From positions 1,240,001 to 1,304,000 of the forward strand of contig AP025763.1 of the NCBI GenBank assembly GCA_027943745.1: DNA of 64,000 bases, read 5' to 3'. Below the pieces are notes generated by a model. That model worked only from the letters and a program-made list of their open reading frames with translations. It was not told where the DNA came from and ran no database searches. Made by a program: the position numbers and the translations under genes. This stretch comes from Neptuniibacter victor. GTDB lineage: Bacteria; Pseudomonadota; Gammaproteobacteria; Pseudomonadales; Balneatricaceae. Of the stretch, positions 52,948 through 62,469 are shown piece by piece (the first letter of the stretch is position 1; each line of letters starts with the position of its first letter).

Positions 52948-53625
52948 ATGTCACTAACGCTTGCTTTTGATGTTTATGGTACCTTGATTGATACCAATAA
53001 TGTGGTCTCAAAATTAAGGGAATATGTCGGTGATCAGGCGGAGGCTTTTTCTCAAACATGGCGCGATAAACAGTTAGAGTATTCCTTTCGTCGAGGCTTG
53101 ATGCAGCAGTACGAGCATTTTGGTATCTGTACTAGCCATGCACTGGATTACACTTGCCTGCACTATAAGGCTGACTTATCTGCTCTGCAGCGAGAATCCT
53201 TGTTGGCTTGTTATCGCACACTTCCCGCCTTTTCTGATGTCGTATACGGATTGAAAGCACTCAAATCTGCTGGGCATCGATTGTTTGCATTTTCTAACGG
53301 CAATATGGCTGCGGTTGAAGGTTTATTGATCGCTGCTGATATTCGTGATTTTTTTAGCGGTGTAGTGAGTGTCGATACGATAAAAACGTTTAAGCCTAAT
53401 CCAGCTACTTACGAACACTTCCTTAGTACATCAGACTCAACCGTGGATAATGCTTGGCTGATTTCGAGTAATCCCTTTGATGTTATAGGAGCGGTGTCTG
53501 CTGGGATGCGGGCGGCATGGGTTAAGCGTTCTGAAAATGCCATTTTTGATCCTTGGGGAGTAGAACCTACCTGTGTGGTGGCCAACTTAAGTGAGTTAGA
53601 GGCAGGCTTGAAAACCAAGGCGTGA
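52948..53625 (+). CDS. HAD-family (S)-2-haloacid dehalogenase-type hydrolase
   Basis: This 225-aa protein has the nucleophile Asp in FDVYGTLID (residue 8), the Ser/Asn motif FSNGN, the Lys motif KTFKPNPATYE and the SSNPFDVIGA motif characteristic of type II haloacid dehalogenases. It hydrolyses the carbon-halogen bond of short 2-haloacids, or a similar small substrate. AAAAGGATG precedes the ATG. Monocistronic by spacing. Confidence 0.88.
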   Translation: MSLTLAFDVYGTLIDTNNVVSKLREYVGDQAEAFSQTWRDKQLEYSFRRGLMQQYEHFGICTSHALDYTCLHYKADLSALQRESLLACYRTLPAFSDVVYGLKALKSAGHRLFAFSNGNMAAVEGLLIAADIRDFFSGVVSVDTIKTFKPNPATYEHFLSTSDSTVDNAWLISSNPFDVIGAVSAGMRAAWVKRSENAIFDPWGVEPTCVVANLSELEAGLKTKA

Positions 53626-53659
53626 ATTGTCTGGATGATTTTTTGGGCGGGTGAGCTTC

Positions 53660-53690
53660 TTGATTTCACTGCCTCGTAAAATGCTATAAA
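53660..53690 (+). promoter_or_regulatory. Probable sigma-70 promoter of the SpoU methylase gene
   Basis: TTGATT (53660-53665) and TATAAA (53685-53690) are separated by 19 nt, slightly long. The gene starts 32 nt downstream. Confidence 0.4.
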
Positions 53691-53722
53691 ATTCGCGCTC
53701 TCTTTTTATGTAGTAATAAGTA

Positions 53723-54241
53723 ATGTCAGATCTACGACAAGCCCATATCGGATTGACCGATCCTAAAAGTCCTGAAAATGTAGGGGCTGTCATGCGTGCA
53801 GCGGGTTGCTATAACGTTAAATCGGTAACTTATACCGGCAATCGATTTAATAAGGCAACGGAGCAGGGAAGACGCTTACAAACAGATACCCGAAATGCGT
53901 TGGAGCGGATACCACTCGATCATGTGGCGTCGTTTAAGCAATCGATTCCTAAGGGTGCTAGGCCTGTTGTAATCGAATTAGTTGAGGGTGCTACCTCGCT
54001 TATTGATTATCAGCATCCGGAAAATGCTTACTATATCTTTGGTCCTGAAGACCGGTCAGTTGATAAAGATATTGTCGCTTGGTGTGAGGATGTGATTTAT
54101 ATCCCAACGGTAGGTTGTATGAATTTAGCGGCGACAGTAAATGTCGTGCTTTATGATCGTATTGCTAAACTAGGCCCTAATCAGGATGGTGATGATTTAA
54201 TTCGTCAATCCCGAGATAGAAATAACCAATTAAAGGTTTAA
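53723..54241 (+). CDS. SpoU/TrmH-family RNA 2'-O-methyltransferase
   Basis: This 172-aa protein has the three knot motifs of SPOUT enzymes: motif 1 DPKSPENVGAVMRAAGCY, motif 2 YYIFGPEDRSVD and motif 3 IPTVGCMNLAATVNVVLYD. These transfer methyl from AdoMet to a ribose in rRNA or tRNA. Motif 3 has CMNLAAT where many members have MxSLNVS, so the exact target is uncertain. No N-terminal RNA-binding extension. Confidence 0.85.
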   Translation: MSDLRQAHIGLTDPKSPENVGAVMRAAGCYNVKSVTYTGNRFNKATEQGRRLQTDTRNALERIPLDHVASFKQSIPKGARPVVIELVEGATSLIDYQHPENAYYIFGPEDRSVDKDIVAWCEDVIYIPTVGCMNLAATVNVVLYDRIAKLGPNQDGDDLIRQSRDRNNQLKV

Positions 54242-54413
54242 AGCGTTAACTGTCTTCGGCTAAAAGCAGCTGGGAAGGTTTTTTATTCTAAGCGCTGATG
54301 GATGGCGCCAGATTGTATTGCTTGAGTAAAAGGCGCACTTGCTAAGAAGACGCAACTGGCGAAGAAGGCTTATAAAGCGTTGTCGCCAGTGACGTCTCGG
54401 CAGCCGGAACGAT

Positions 54414-54998
54414 TTACTTTTCCGGTGCGTGGAAATGAAGATAAAGGTCAACCAGCAATTCTGGTATCTGCGAGCACATCTCTGCGCATAAACTTTCGTC
54501 ATCGCGGATTTTATTGATGTCATCTTCATCGAATAGTTCAGACGCGACCATCACAGGAAGTAGCATCTGTGCAACGTCATCGTCGCCTTTATTCGCAAAC
54601 CATGCTTCTTCTTGGGTGAAAACACCTTCCATAAAGGCCTGTGACCACCAAGCTAATGGCGCGATATCTTCATCTTCTTCAGGGTCTAGTGATAATTCAC
54701 AAGGGAGTTCTATTTCACCATCACTGTAGAAATTAGCGCCGATGCTGCTGTAGAAACGTTTTAGAAGAGACATGATCTCAGCTTGTTGCGCCTCTGATGC
54801 CCACTTAGGCGTTTCGTCGAACACAAGCTCTAACCAGGTTTCCTCTGCAAGAGGCGCTGGGCTAATATTTAACGCGCAAAAAAGTCCGTGGACACCAATA
54901 AGATCTAGGCAGTCTTCGGATACATGATCTGAATATAGGAAATCATCCAGCTGATCCAATTCTGAGTCGGTGAGGTTATTTGCTGCAGTAAGTGACAT
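54414..54998 (-). CDS. YecA/UPF0149-family protein
   Basis: This 194-aa protein has the acidic, cysteine-bearing pattern of UPF0149 (ELDQLDDFLYSDHVSEDCLDLIGVHGLFCAL; PLAWWSQAFMEGVF). It lacks the C-terminal SEC-C metal-binding motif found in YecA. Function of the family is poorly defined. Convergent with the SpoU gene; the 172 nt between them hold no gene. Confidence 0.8.
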   Translation of the reverse strand: MSLTAANNLTDSELDQLDDFLYSDHVSEDCLDLIGVHGLFCALNISPAPLAEETWLELVFDETPKWASEAQQAEIMSLLKRFYSSIGANFYSDGEIELPCELSLDPEEDEDIAPLAWWSQAFMEGVFTQEEAWFANKGDDDVAQMLLPVMVASELFDEDDINKIRDDESLCAEMCSQIPELLVDLYLHFHAPEK

Positions 54999-55194
54999 GA
55001 ACGTATTCCATAAGAGATTATGAGGCTGATTTTAGCCTGCTTAATCAGAATTAGCAGTATTTTTTGTCGCTCTTTGCGTGTAACACACCATTAAGTTGAG
55101 GATGTGATGTGGTTTAGGGTGATTGGCAGCTTCTTTATGGCTCATTCGAGGCTCTTTTGGTGACAAGACGCACCGCTTTCTGGATAATCCGCCC

Positions 55195-57318
55195 ATGAAT
55201 TCAAGCGCCCTTAAAATCCTTCAAGACGTATTCGGTTACGATCAGTTTAGAGAACCTCAGGCCGAAGTAGTCAATACGCTGGTTGGTGGTCAAGATGCTT
55301 TGGTTGTTGTTCCGACGGGAGGGGGGAAGTCTTTATGTTATCAACTTCCTGCATTGATGCGCCCTGGAACAGCGATCGTTATCTCTCCCTTAATTGCGTT
55401 GATGCAAGATCAAGTGACTGCGCTGTCACAGTGGGGGATTAGAGCGGGCTGCCTAAATTCAAGTATGGATTTCTCATTAATCAATGAGACAGAACATCAG
55501 TTGAGAGCGGGTGGGCTTGATCTGCTTTATATAGCGCCAGAGCGTCTGCTTCAGCCCCGAACTTTATCCTTGTTACAAGCCTGTGAGATCGCGCTGTTTG
55601 CAATAGACGAAGCGCATTGTGTATCGCAATGGGGGCATGACTTCCGTCCTGAGTATCTGCAACTTAGTCGCTTGGCTGAACTGTTTCCTGGCGTGCCACG
55701 AATAGCGCTGACAGCGACGGCGGATGAAAGGACGCAAGAGGAAATTGTTCATCGATTGGCGCTTAGTAATCCAGTCGAATTTATTCAAGGGTTTGATCGA
55801 CCGAATATCCGCTACCGTATCGGGCAAAAAGATAAGGCTAAGCAGCAATTACTCAAGTTTCTTAAAAATGAACACCCGAAAGCATCAGGGATTGTGTACT
55901 GCTTATCAAGAAAACGGGTAGAAGATATGGCGGCTTGGTTAGCCGAACAGGGCTTTAATGCATTGCCATACCATGCGGGGTTAAGGGCAGACCTGCGCAG
56001 TCATAATCAACACCGTTTTTTGACCGAAGAAAACATTATTATGGTTGCCACCATCGCTTTCGGCATGGGAATCGATAAGCCTAATGTTCGTTTTGTTGCC
56101 CATCTTGATCTTCCTAAAAGTATTGAAGCGTATTATCAAGAAACAGGACGAGCTGGGCGAGATGGCTTACCGGCCGATGCTTGGATGGTTTATGGTTTAC
56201 AAGATGTGATTTTCTTACGCCAGATGCTGGAGGGATCGCAGGCGCCTGACGAGCAAAAAGTGGTCGAGCGCCAAAAACTAGAAGCGATGCTTGGTCTTTG
56301 TGAGATAACCAGTTGCCGTCGCCAAGTGTTATTGAGTTATTTTGGCGAAAAAGAGCATGAGCCTTGTGGTAATTGTGATACGTGCTTAGAGCCTGTGCCT
56401 GTTTGGGATGGCACAGAGGCGGCTAGAAAAGCATTATCAGCGGTCTATCGCTCAGGTCAAAGTTTCGGGGTTAACCATGTTGTTGATATCTTATTGGGTA
56501 AACCTAATGAGAAAACAGATCGCTTTCAACATCATAAATTATCGACTTGGGGCATAGGGAAAGACCTCGATAAAAACCAGTGGCGTTCTGTCTTTAGGCA
56601 GCTTGTTGCTCGCGGTTTGTTAGGTGTTAATGTGGATCAGCATGGCGTGTTGCACTTAAATGATCGTTGCCGTCCTCTCTTAAAGGGCGAGGAAACTATT
56701 CAGCTCCGTAAAGACCAGCGCCAGCATACCCCTTATCGTAAGAACCAAGTGCCGCAAAGCAAGTTGGAAGCGGAAGATTACGCCCTTTGGAATGACCTCA
56801 AAGCGGTTCGTAAACGATTATCTGATGAACAAGATGTACCCCCTTATGTCATTTTCCATGATGCGACGTTGATGGAAATGGTGATGTACCGCCCACAAAC
56901 GTCGGATCAGTTTCGACGCCTTAATGGTGTTGGGGAGAGGAAGTTAGATCTATATGGCGCTGAGTTTATTGCGGCTATTGAGACACACGAAAGCGGCGGC
57001 AAGGATGAGGTGGCGACACAGGCTCAAGAATCCGTGTTGCTCTATAAGACAGGGATGACGGTGGATCAAGTATCACGGCAACAGCATCTATCGGTTAATG
57101 CCATATATGCTCATTTAGCTCAATCTATCCTTAAAGGTGAGCTATCTGTTCGCGATGTGGTAGAGCTGCCCGATAATGAATTCAAAAATATCGAGCAAGT
57201 GATGCTGGATTGTCAGACTGAATTCGGTCAGGCACTCAAACCTGTTTACGATGCGTTAGCGGGCACCTATGAGATGGGTGTTCTGCGATGTATTAAAGCA
57301 GGGATGGAAGCATTATGA
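55195..57318 (+). CDS. recQ: ATP-dependent DNA helicase RecQ
   Basis: I chose the ATG at 55195 ([19 protein letters not shown]) because the upstream extension is not conserved in type; an SD is weak for either. The 707-aa protein has Walker [20 protein letters not shown] box [19 protein letters not shown], helicase motifs [16 protein letters not shown] and [10 protein letters not shown], the zinc-binding cysteines (CRRQVLL...CGNCDTC) and an HRDC domain near 520-590. The C-terminal 110 residues form an additional helix-turn-helix-like segment. Functions in RecF-pathway repair. Confidence 0.96.
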   Translation: MNSSALKILQDVFGYDQFREPQAEVVNTLVGGQDALVVVPTGGGKSLCYQLPALMRPGTAIVISPLIALMQDQVTALSQWGIRAGCLNSSMDFSLINETEHQLRAGGLDLLYIAPERLLQPRTLSLLQACEIALFAIDEAHCVSQWGHDFRPEYLQLSRLAELFPGVPRIALTATADERTQEEIVHRLALSNPVEFIQGFDRPNIRYRIGQKDKAKQQLLKFLKNEHPKASGIVYCLSRKRVEDMAAWLAEQGFNALPYHAGLRADLRSHNQHRFLTEENIIMVATIAFGMGIDKPNVRFVAHLDLPKSIEAYYQETGRAGRDGLPADAWMVYGLQDVIFLRQMLEGSQAPDEQKVVERQKLEAMLGLCEITSCRRQVLLSYFGEKEHEPCGNCDTCLEPVPVWDGTEAARKALSAVYRSGQSFGVNHVVDILLGKPNEKTDRFQHHKLSTWGIGKDLDKNQWRSVFRQLVARGLLGVNVDQHGVLHLNDRCRPLLKGEETIQLRKDQRQHTPYRKNQVPQSKLEAEDYALWNDLKAVRKRLSDEQDVPPYVIFHDATLMEMVMYRPQTSDQFRRLNGVGERKLDLYGAEFIAAIETHESGGKDEVATQAQESVLLYKTGMTVDQVSRQQHLSVNAIYAHLAQSILKGELSVRDVVELPDNEFKNIEQVMLDCQTEFGQALKPVYDALAGTYEMGVLRCIKAGMEAL

Positions 57319-57359
57319 TTCCTCGTAGCATCTCCCTAAGCCTAGGGATGGCTTAAATC

Positions 57360-57779
57360 GTGGCTGAAGAACTCAGCTTAACAGCGCTTTTTATTAGTGG
57401 CTTTATTTCAGCGACATTGTTACCGGGCGGGTCCGAAGTACTGTTAGCGTGGCAGCTTACGGAAAATGTACATAGTGTAGAGAGTTTGTGGCTTGCGGTA
57501 ACCGCAGGCAATGTTCTTGGTGGTATTGTTACATTTTTGATGGGCTGGGGGATCGCTCACTATTTTCCCCTCAGATCATTTACCAAGCCTCGTCAACAAC
57601 AAGCTAAACGCTGGATCGAGAAATATGGTGCCTTTGCATTAATCTTGTCATGGCTGCCTATTATCGGTGACCCGTTATGCTTAATGGCGGGTTGGCTTAA
57701 AACGCGTTTCCTCTTAAGTATGTTAATGCTTACGTTAGGTAAAGCTGTTCGTTACCTATTAATTGTGGGTATTTTTTAA
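57360..57779 (+). CDS. yqaA: YqaA-family small membrane protein
   Basis: A GTG start at 57360 gives 139 aa with four hydrophobic segments. The signature LPGGSEVLL, AGNVLGGIVTFLMGWGIAHYF and LSWLPIIGDPLCLMAGWL places it in the YqaA/DedA-like (SNARE-associated, VTT) superfamily. Such proteins move or scramble lipids. It begins 41 nt after recQ. Confidence 0.85.
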   Translation: MAEELSLTALFISGFISATLLPGGSEVLLAWQLTENVHSVESLWLAVTAGNVLGGIVTFLMGWGIAHYFPLRSFTKPRQQQAKRWIEKYGAFALILSWLPIIGDPLCLMAGWLKTRFLLSMLMLTLGKAVRYLLIVGIF

Positions 57780-57810
57780 CGTTCAAGCAGTCTGGTTGGG
57801 AGATAGGGAG

Positions 57811-58599
57811 ATGGCGCAACGTAGTCTATGGGGAAAGCTTAGGTTAGTTGTCTTGATCACTGTTCTCATTGTGGTGGCTTTGAATAGTTGGCTATCTAAG
57901 GTACGAACAACGGATTGGCAAGAGCCTTTATGGCTGGTTGTTTATCCCATTAACGCTGATAACCGAGCTGATACTCAGCTATATATCGATGCACTGGAAA
58001 AAGATCATTTTGATGATATTGAAGTGTTCATGTCTCGCGAAGCTAAGCGCTATGGTATCGCTTTAGACCGTCCATTTGAGGTTTATCTGGCACCGCCTCT
58101 GGAAGGTCATCCGCCAAAGCCGCCTGAAAACGCAAGTATTTTAGACAGTGTGTTGTGGAGTTTACAGCTACGTTATTGGGCTTGGGGTAATGATAATTGG
58201 GATGGGCCAGTTCCCGATATCAAAGTTTACTTGCGCTTATTTTCTGTGAAGAACAGGCAGGTGTTAGAGCATTCACTGGGTTTGCAGAAAGGGATGATTG
58301 GCGTTGTGAATGGCTTTGCCAGTATCGATTATCAAGCGCAGAACGATTTCGTGATAGCCCATGAAGTGCTACATACCTTAGGTGCTAGTGATAAATATGA
58401 TTTGGGAACAAACCAACCGCAGTGGCCTGATGGTTATGCCGAGCCTGGTAAGGTTCCTTTATTTCCGCAAAGTCGAGCAGAGATCATGGGGGGGCGAATT
58501 CCTATCGATCAACGCCGTTCTGTTATGCCTGAGGGATTGTTCGATGTGATTGTGGGCGAGAGAACAGCCAGTGAGATTAATTGGATCGAAATAGATTAA
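57811..58599 (+). CDS. Membrane-anchored metallopeptidase-like protein
   Basis: I chose the ATG at 57811 (MAQRSLWGKLRLVVLI), preceded by AGGGAG. The 262-aa protein has one N-terminal transmembrane helix (LVVLITVLIVVALNSWL). A zinc-peptidase motif HEVLHTLGASDKYD is at about residue 190, with a conserved-looking GYAEPGKVPLFPQSRAEIMGG after it. The downstream part resembles metzincin-type folds, but I cannot name the family. The catalytic domain faces the periplasm by the positive-inside rule. Confidence 0.7.
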   Translation: MAQRSLWGKLRLVVLITVLIVVALNSWLSKVRTTDWQEPLWLVVYPINADNRADTQLYIDALEKDHFDDIEVFMSREAKRYGIALDRPFEVYLAPPLEGHPPKPPENASILDSVLWSLQLRYWAWGNDNWDGPVPDIKVYLRLFSVKNRQVLEHSLGLQKGMIGVVNGFASIDYQAQNDFVIAHEVLHTLGASDKYDLGTNQPQWPDGYAEPGKVPLFPQSRAEIMGGRIPIDQRRSVMPEGLFDVIVGERTASEINWIEID

Positions 58600-58634
58600 T
58601 CTTGTATCACCGGCTGAACTCAAAAGTGAATGCC

Positions 58635-59129
58635 TTACTTGGTAATATCAGTACGTTGAGCTTGTTTAAGCGCTTTGGTTATATCGTTTTCAAGTTCAAT
58701 AAGAATTTCCTGAGCAGGGCTTTCAGGTTTTAGTGTACTTGGGCGAAGAAACATCACTTCTGTTTGGTTGCCTTTGTGGAGCAAAGTAACAGAAAGAGGG
58801 CACAAAGCAGCCATTTCAGGATCTTTGTTTATCACTTGGTTTACATACCATGGGTTGCAGAACACTAAGCTGCGTATCTCATCATAGCCATTCTGATTAT
58901 ATTCATCACCCCAACGCTCTTTAAAGTTTGAAAGCGAATTTCCAATATTGGGTTCAAAAATAACGTAAAAGCGGTTTTGCTCTAAAGCTTCGCTGACGTG
59001 GTTGTAGTTATCTTCAAAGCTTCCAGTTAAAGATAGCTTTAAAACAGGAGAGGCTGTCGCCAGCGTACTTAAAAATATGAATATTAGGCTGAAACATGCC
59101 GTTGCAAATTTTGATACTCGGTTACTCAT
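58635..59129 (-). CDS. Secreted DUF302-type protein
   Basis: This 164-aa protein has a signal peptide (ATACFSLIFIFLSTLATA). It has DUF302-like features (VSEALEQNRFYVIFEPNIG; LVFCNPWYVNQVINKDPEMAALCPLSVTLLHKG). The fold is small alpha/beta, function unknown. Convergent with the metallopeptidase-like gene (36 nt apart). Confidence 0.75.
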   Translation of the reverse strand: MSNRVSKFATACFSLIFIFLSTLATASPVLKLSLTGSFEDNYNHVSEALEQNRFYVIFEPNIGNSLSNFKERWGDEYNQNGYDEIRSLVFCNPWYVNQVINKDPEMAALCPLSVTLLHKGNQTEVMFLRPSTLKPESPAQEILIELENDITKALKQAQRTDITK

Positions 59130-59193
59130 CCTGAAATCCCCTTTATTCTGATGCTCGAAATTACCTTAAAGTGTATCACTTCAGCGGTTGATG

Positions 59194-59199
59194 TATAAT
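59194..59199 (+). promoter_or_regulatory. -10 element of the ttcA promoter
   Basis: TATAAT lies 26 nt before the ttcA ATG at 59225. A -35 box at the expected distance (59171-59176) is poor. Confidence 0.5.
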
Positions 59200-59224
59200 T
59201 CGGCACCTTAATTACCGATAGCCT

Positions 59225-60205
59225 ATGGCCGTGCCTGAAATGACCCAGAATAGTACTCCTGAACCACAAAATCCAACTGCAGCTGAGCTTGATGCGGCAG
59301 AACAGAAAAAGCTAAGAATCCGTCAGAACAAACTGCAAAAAAGATTACGCAGGGAGATGGGGAAGGCGATCGAGGATTTTAATATGATCGAAGAGGGAGA
59401 CAAGGTAATGGTCTGTCTCTCAGGGGGAAAAGATTCATATGCGATGCTCGATATCTTAATGAATCTTCAGCGTAGCGCGCCTGTTAACTTTGAGTTGGTT
59501 GCTGTTAATTTAGATCAAAAGCAACCGGGCTTTCCAGAAGATATTTTACCTAAATATTTAGAATCAATTGGTGTCCCTTTTCACATATTAGAGCGAGATA
59601 CCTATTCTATCGTTAAAGAGGTTGTGCCTGAGGGTAAGACCACTTGCGCTTTGTGTTCGCGTTTGCGTCGCGGTTCGTTATACGGTTTTGCAGAAGAGAT
59701 TGGCGCCACCAAAATTGCTTTAGGTCATCATCGTGATGATATTCTTGAAACGCTGTTTTTGAATATGTTTTACGGCGGGAAGCTGAAGTCTATGCCGCCA
59801 AAGCTTGTATCTGATGATGGCAAAAATACGGTTATCAGACCATTAGCTTATGCGCGTGAGAAAGATATTGAAGCCTTTGCTGAGTTAAAAGGCTTTCCTA
59901 TTATCCCGTGTAATTTGTGTGGTTCTCAAGAGAATTTACAGCGTCAGGTGATCAAAGAGATGTTGCAAACGTGGGATAAAAATTTCCCCGGTCGTATTGA
60001 AACAATGTTCCGGTCTTTGCAGCATGTCGTGCCTTCCCATCTTGCAGACACAGAGTTGTTTGATTTTAAAGGCCTTCAACAAGGTTATGCACACGGGATT
60101 GTTCCTGGCAGTGAATCTATCATGCGTGCTGAAACTCCTGCAGATCCAGCCAACGCAGTACAAAGTTTTGATCCTGAAAAAATAGATGTGTTGTCAGTGT
60201 CTTAG
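59225..60205 (+). CDS. ttcA: tRNA 2-thiocytidine synthetase TtcA
   Basis: This 326-aa protein has the PP-loop [13 protein letters not shown] near residue 65 and two CxxC pairs, CALC (near 140) and CNLC (near 230), which bind the [4Fe-4S] cluster. It adds sulfur to cytidine 32 of some tRNAs. The first 40 residues are polar and variable; a start at 59240 (MTQNSTPEP) is also possible. Family motifs are complete. Confidence 0.96.
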   Translation: MAVPEMTQNSTPEPQNPTAAELDAAEQKKLRIRQNKLQKRLRREMGKAIEDFNMIEEGDKVMVCLSGGKDSYAMLDILMNLQRSAPVNFELVAVNLDQKQPGFPEDILPKYLESIGVPFHILERDTYSIVKEVVPEGKTTCALCSRLRRGSLYGFAEEIGATKIALGHHRDDILETLFLNMFYGGKLKSMPPKLVSDDGKNTVIRPLAYAREKDIEAFAELKGFPIIPCNLCGSQENLQRQVIKEMLQTWDKNFPGRIETMFRSLQHVVPSHLADTELFDFKGLQQGYAHGIVPGSESIMRAETPADPANAVQSFDPEKIDVLSVS

Positions 60206-60214
60206 CTTATATAG

Positions 60215-60249
60215 TGTCCGAAAATGACGGATAATAGTCATTGAGGACA
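60215..60249. promoter_or_regulatory. Inverted repeat TGTCC-AATGAC ... GTCATT-GGACA
   Basis: Paired half-sites lie at 60215-60219/60245-60249 and 60223-60228/60237-60242. It is just past ttcA and upstream of the GlxA-type regulator, so it could be a transcription-factor operator or an RNA hairpin. No U-run follows. Confidence 0.5.
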
Positions 60250-60252
60250 TTT

Positions 60253-60300
60253 GCCCCTTGATAGATACTGATCGATATATTCAGTATCTCTTGAGGGGGC
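60253..60300 (+). promoter_or_regulatory. Hairpin covering the ribosome binding site of the GlxA-type regulator
   Basis: GCCCC pairs with GGGGC, and AGATACTGA with TCAGTATCT. The GAGGGGG that serves as SD for the ATG at 60305 lies in the 3' arm. This arrangement could limit translation, or it may be a ttcA terminator without a U tract. Confidence 0.55.
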
Positions 60301-60304
60301 GGCT

Positions 60305-61288
60305 ATGAAAAAAATTGCAGCACTGGGTTTTCACAATTGTCAGGTATTAGATCTGACAGGTCCCTTACAGGTTTTCTCATCGGCCAATAGAGCATTAGGT
60401 TATCAAGCCTATCAGCTTCAAATTGTAGGTTTAGATGCAGACCCGATCGAAACTAATTCGGGGATTAAAATCTTACCTGATATCGCTTATACCGATCTTC
60501 ACAGTGCCGATACGCTTCTTCTTTCTGGTGGGCGCGGTGTCTTTCCTCTCTTGAATAATCAGTCTTTAATTAGTTGGGTTAGCTGCATATCAACCAAAGT
60601 AGAGCGTATAGCATCGGTATGTAGTGGTGCTTTTCTCTTGGCTGAAGCAGGACTGCTTCAGGGGAAGCGGGCAGTCACTCACTGGAAGGCTTGCTCGCGT
60701 TTGGCAAGTGACTATGAAGGTATAGATGTTGAAGCGGATGCGATATGGTTAAAAGAGGGAAATCTTTATACCTCTGCGGGTGTTACCTCTGGCATCGATT
60801 TAGCTTTAGCACTTGTTGAAGAGGATTTTGGTCATGCCATTACAATGGATGTTGCGAGGGAGCTGGTGGTCTTTGTGAAGCGTCCGGGTGGTCAGGCTCA
60901 ATTTAGTCATCAACTCGAGGCACAAAATGAGGCAACCGGTGTAGTAGCCAAAGCACAGTCCTTTATTCAGAAAAATTTATCAGAAAATCTGTCACTTGAG
61001 AGAGTGGCTGATTATTGCTGCGTAAGTGAGCGTCATCTTTTTCGGTTGTTTAAGGAGAGCGGTGAGAGCTCTCCAGCTGCTTATATTGAGAATAGCCGCT
61101 TAAACCTCGCTCAGCAGCTTATCTGTGAAGGCACACTGAATTTACAGAGAGTAGCAGAGCAGTGCGGCTTGGTATCTACAGATAATTTACGACGTATTTT
61201 TATCCGACGCTTAGGCGTTAACCCCAGCGAATACAAGGCTAGATTTGGACGCTCTATGGCTGGTGTGCAACAGGAGAAAGCACAATGA
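60305..61288 (+). CDS. GlxA-type AraC-family transcriptional regulator with DJ-1/PfpI domain
   Basis: This 327-aa protein has an N-terminal DJ-1/PfpI-like domain (residues 1-190; ALGFHNCQVLDLTGPLQVF; CSGAFLLAEAGLL with Cys in the nucleophile-elbow position) and a C-terminal pair of AraC helix-turn-helix motifs (VADYCCVSERHLFRLFKESG and VAEQCGLVSTDNLRRIFIRRLGVNPSEY). Such regulators typically control nearby catabolic or transport genes. It overlaps the MFS gene (ATGA), so it likely controls its own operon. Confidence 0.9.
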   Translation: MKKIAALGFHNCQVLDLTGPLQVFSSANRALGYQAYQLQIVGLDADPIETNSGIKILPDIAYTDLHSADTLLLSGGRGVFPLLNNQSLISWVSCISTKVERIASVCSGAFLLAEAGLLQGKRAVTHWKACSRLASDYEGIDVEADAIWLKEGNLYTSAGVTSGIDLALALVEEDFGHAITMDVARELVVFVKRPGGQAQFSHQLEAQNEATGVVAKAQSFIQKNLSENLSLERVADYCCVSERHLFRLFKESGESSPAAYIENSRLNLAQQLICEGTLNLQRVAEQCGLVSTDNLRRIFIRRLGVNPSEYKARFGRSMAGVQQEKAQ

Positions 61289-62469
61289 ACAAAAATGTTT
61301 TTCTACTTTCTGGTTGTCAGGCGCTTTTGACAACAGGGAATATTTTGCTGGTTTCTGTTGTTGCATTGATTGGTCAAAGCTTAGCTGCGAGCCCAACACT
61401 GACGACTTTTCCGGTAGCGACGCAGTTTATTGGTTTAATGATTGCGACAATTCCCGCTTCATTAATTATGAGGAAAATTGGACGAAAAAATGGATTTTAT
61501 TTAGGCAACAGCGTAGGCATTTCAGGTGCAGTAGTGTGTATCTTGGCGCTAAATTCAGGTGCATTTTATCTATTTTCTATTGGTACATTTTTACTAGGTA
61601 TCGGGATAGGATTTGGTACGTTGTACCGTTTTGCAGCGGTGGAGGTTTGTCCTCCAGAGTCAAAAAGTAAGGCGATATCCTTTGTTATGGCAGGGGGCGT
61701 TATTGCGGCTGTGATTGGCCCCCAGCTTGCAATTTTCAGTCAAGATCTATTGGATAGTTCTGAGTTTGGTGGTGCTTTTTTAGGTTTACTCTGCTTGTAC
61801 ACTATCGCATTGATTATGCTCTTTTTTACACACATACCTCATGAAAAGATTGATGAAACTGAAGCTGAGCAACGATCGCTAGCACGTATTATTTCGCAAC
61901 CTGTTTTTATAATCGCCGTTATTGTGGCTATGGTAAGTTACGTGGTGATGAACCTTTTGATGACTGCTACTCCGCTTGCGATGGCGCGTTGTGGTTTTAG
62001 CTTTTCGCAAGCTGCGAATGTTATCGAGTGGCATGTGCTGGGTATGTTTGCCCCCTCATTTTTTACCGGTAGTTTGATCAATCGTTTTGGTATTTATCCT
62101 ATGATGTATGCTGGCGCAGTGTTTATGTTGGGTTGCATAGGCATAAACTTAATGGGTGTGAGTGAATGGCACTTTTGGACGGCCCTGTTATTGCTGGGCG
62201 TCGGGTGGAATTTTATGTTTATTAGTGCGACACAGTTATTAACCTCGACTTATCTTCCTGCGGAGAAGGCTAAGTCTCAGGCAGCCAATGAATTTATCGT
62301 TTTTAGTATGGTAACACTTTCTGCACTATCTTCCGGCTGGTTGGAAGCGACATTAGGCTGGCAAGCGATGAACTGGATTGTTTTACCGCTGGTGTTGTGG
62401 GCGTTGGCAGTGATCTTTTTTATCGGCCGCATCGATTCTCAGAAAAAAGCGAGTTTGGTGGCGTCGTAG
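61285..62469 (+). CDS. MFS transporter
   Basis: This 394-aa protein has about 12 hydrophobic segments. MFS features include the RKIGRKNGFYLG loop between helices 2 and 3 (a variant of the G-x-x-x-D/G-R/K-x-G-R-R/K motif). The ATG overlaps the regulator stop by 4 nt. Substrate not predictable from sequence. Probably an efflux or uptake carrier under the GlxA-type regulator. Confidence 0.88.
   Translation: MNKNVFLLSGCQALLTTGNILLVSVVALIGQSLAASPTLTTFPVATQFIGLMIATIPASLIMRKIGRKNGFYLGNSVGISGAVVCILALNSGAFYLFSIGTFLLGIGIGFGTLYRFAAVEVCPPESKSKAISFVMAGGVIAAVIGPQLAIFSQDLLDSSEFGGAFLGLLCLYTIALIMLFFTHIPHEKIDETEAEQRSLARIISQPVFIIAVIVAMVSYVVMNLLMTATPLAMARCGFSFSQAANVIEWHVLGMFAPSFFTGSLINRFGIYPMMYAGAVFMLGCIGINLMGVSEWHFWTALLLLGVGWNFMFISATQLLTSTYLPAEKAKSQAANEFIVFSMVTLSALSSGWLEATLGWQAMNWIVLPLVLWALAVIFFIGRIDSQKKASLVAS

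Noticed and set aside
54242-54413. Terminator after the SpoU gene (CTTCGGCT...AGCTGGGAAGG then TTTTTT)
   Set aside because: The stem pairs poorly; the T run is suggestive but not enough to annotate.
61245-61670. Plus-strand frame of 141 codons overlapping the MFS gene
   Set aside because: Out-of-frame reading of the regulator end and MFS start; the MFS frame has clear membrane helices.
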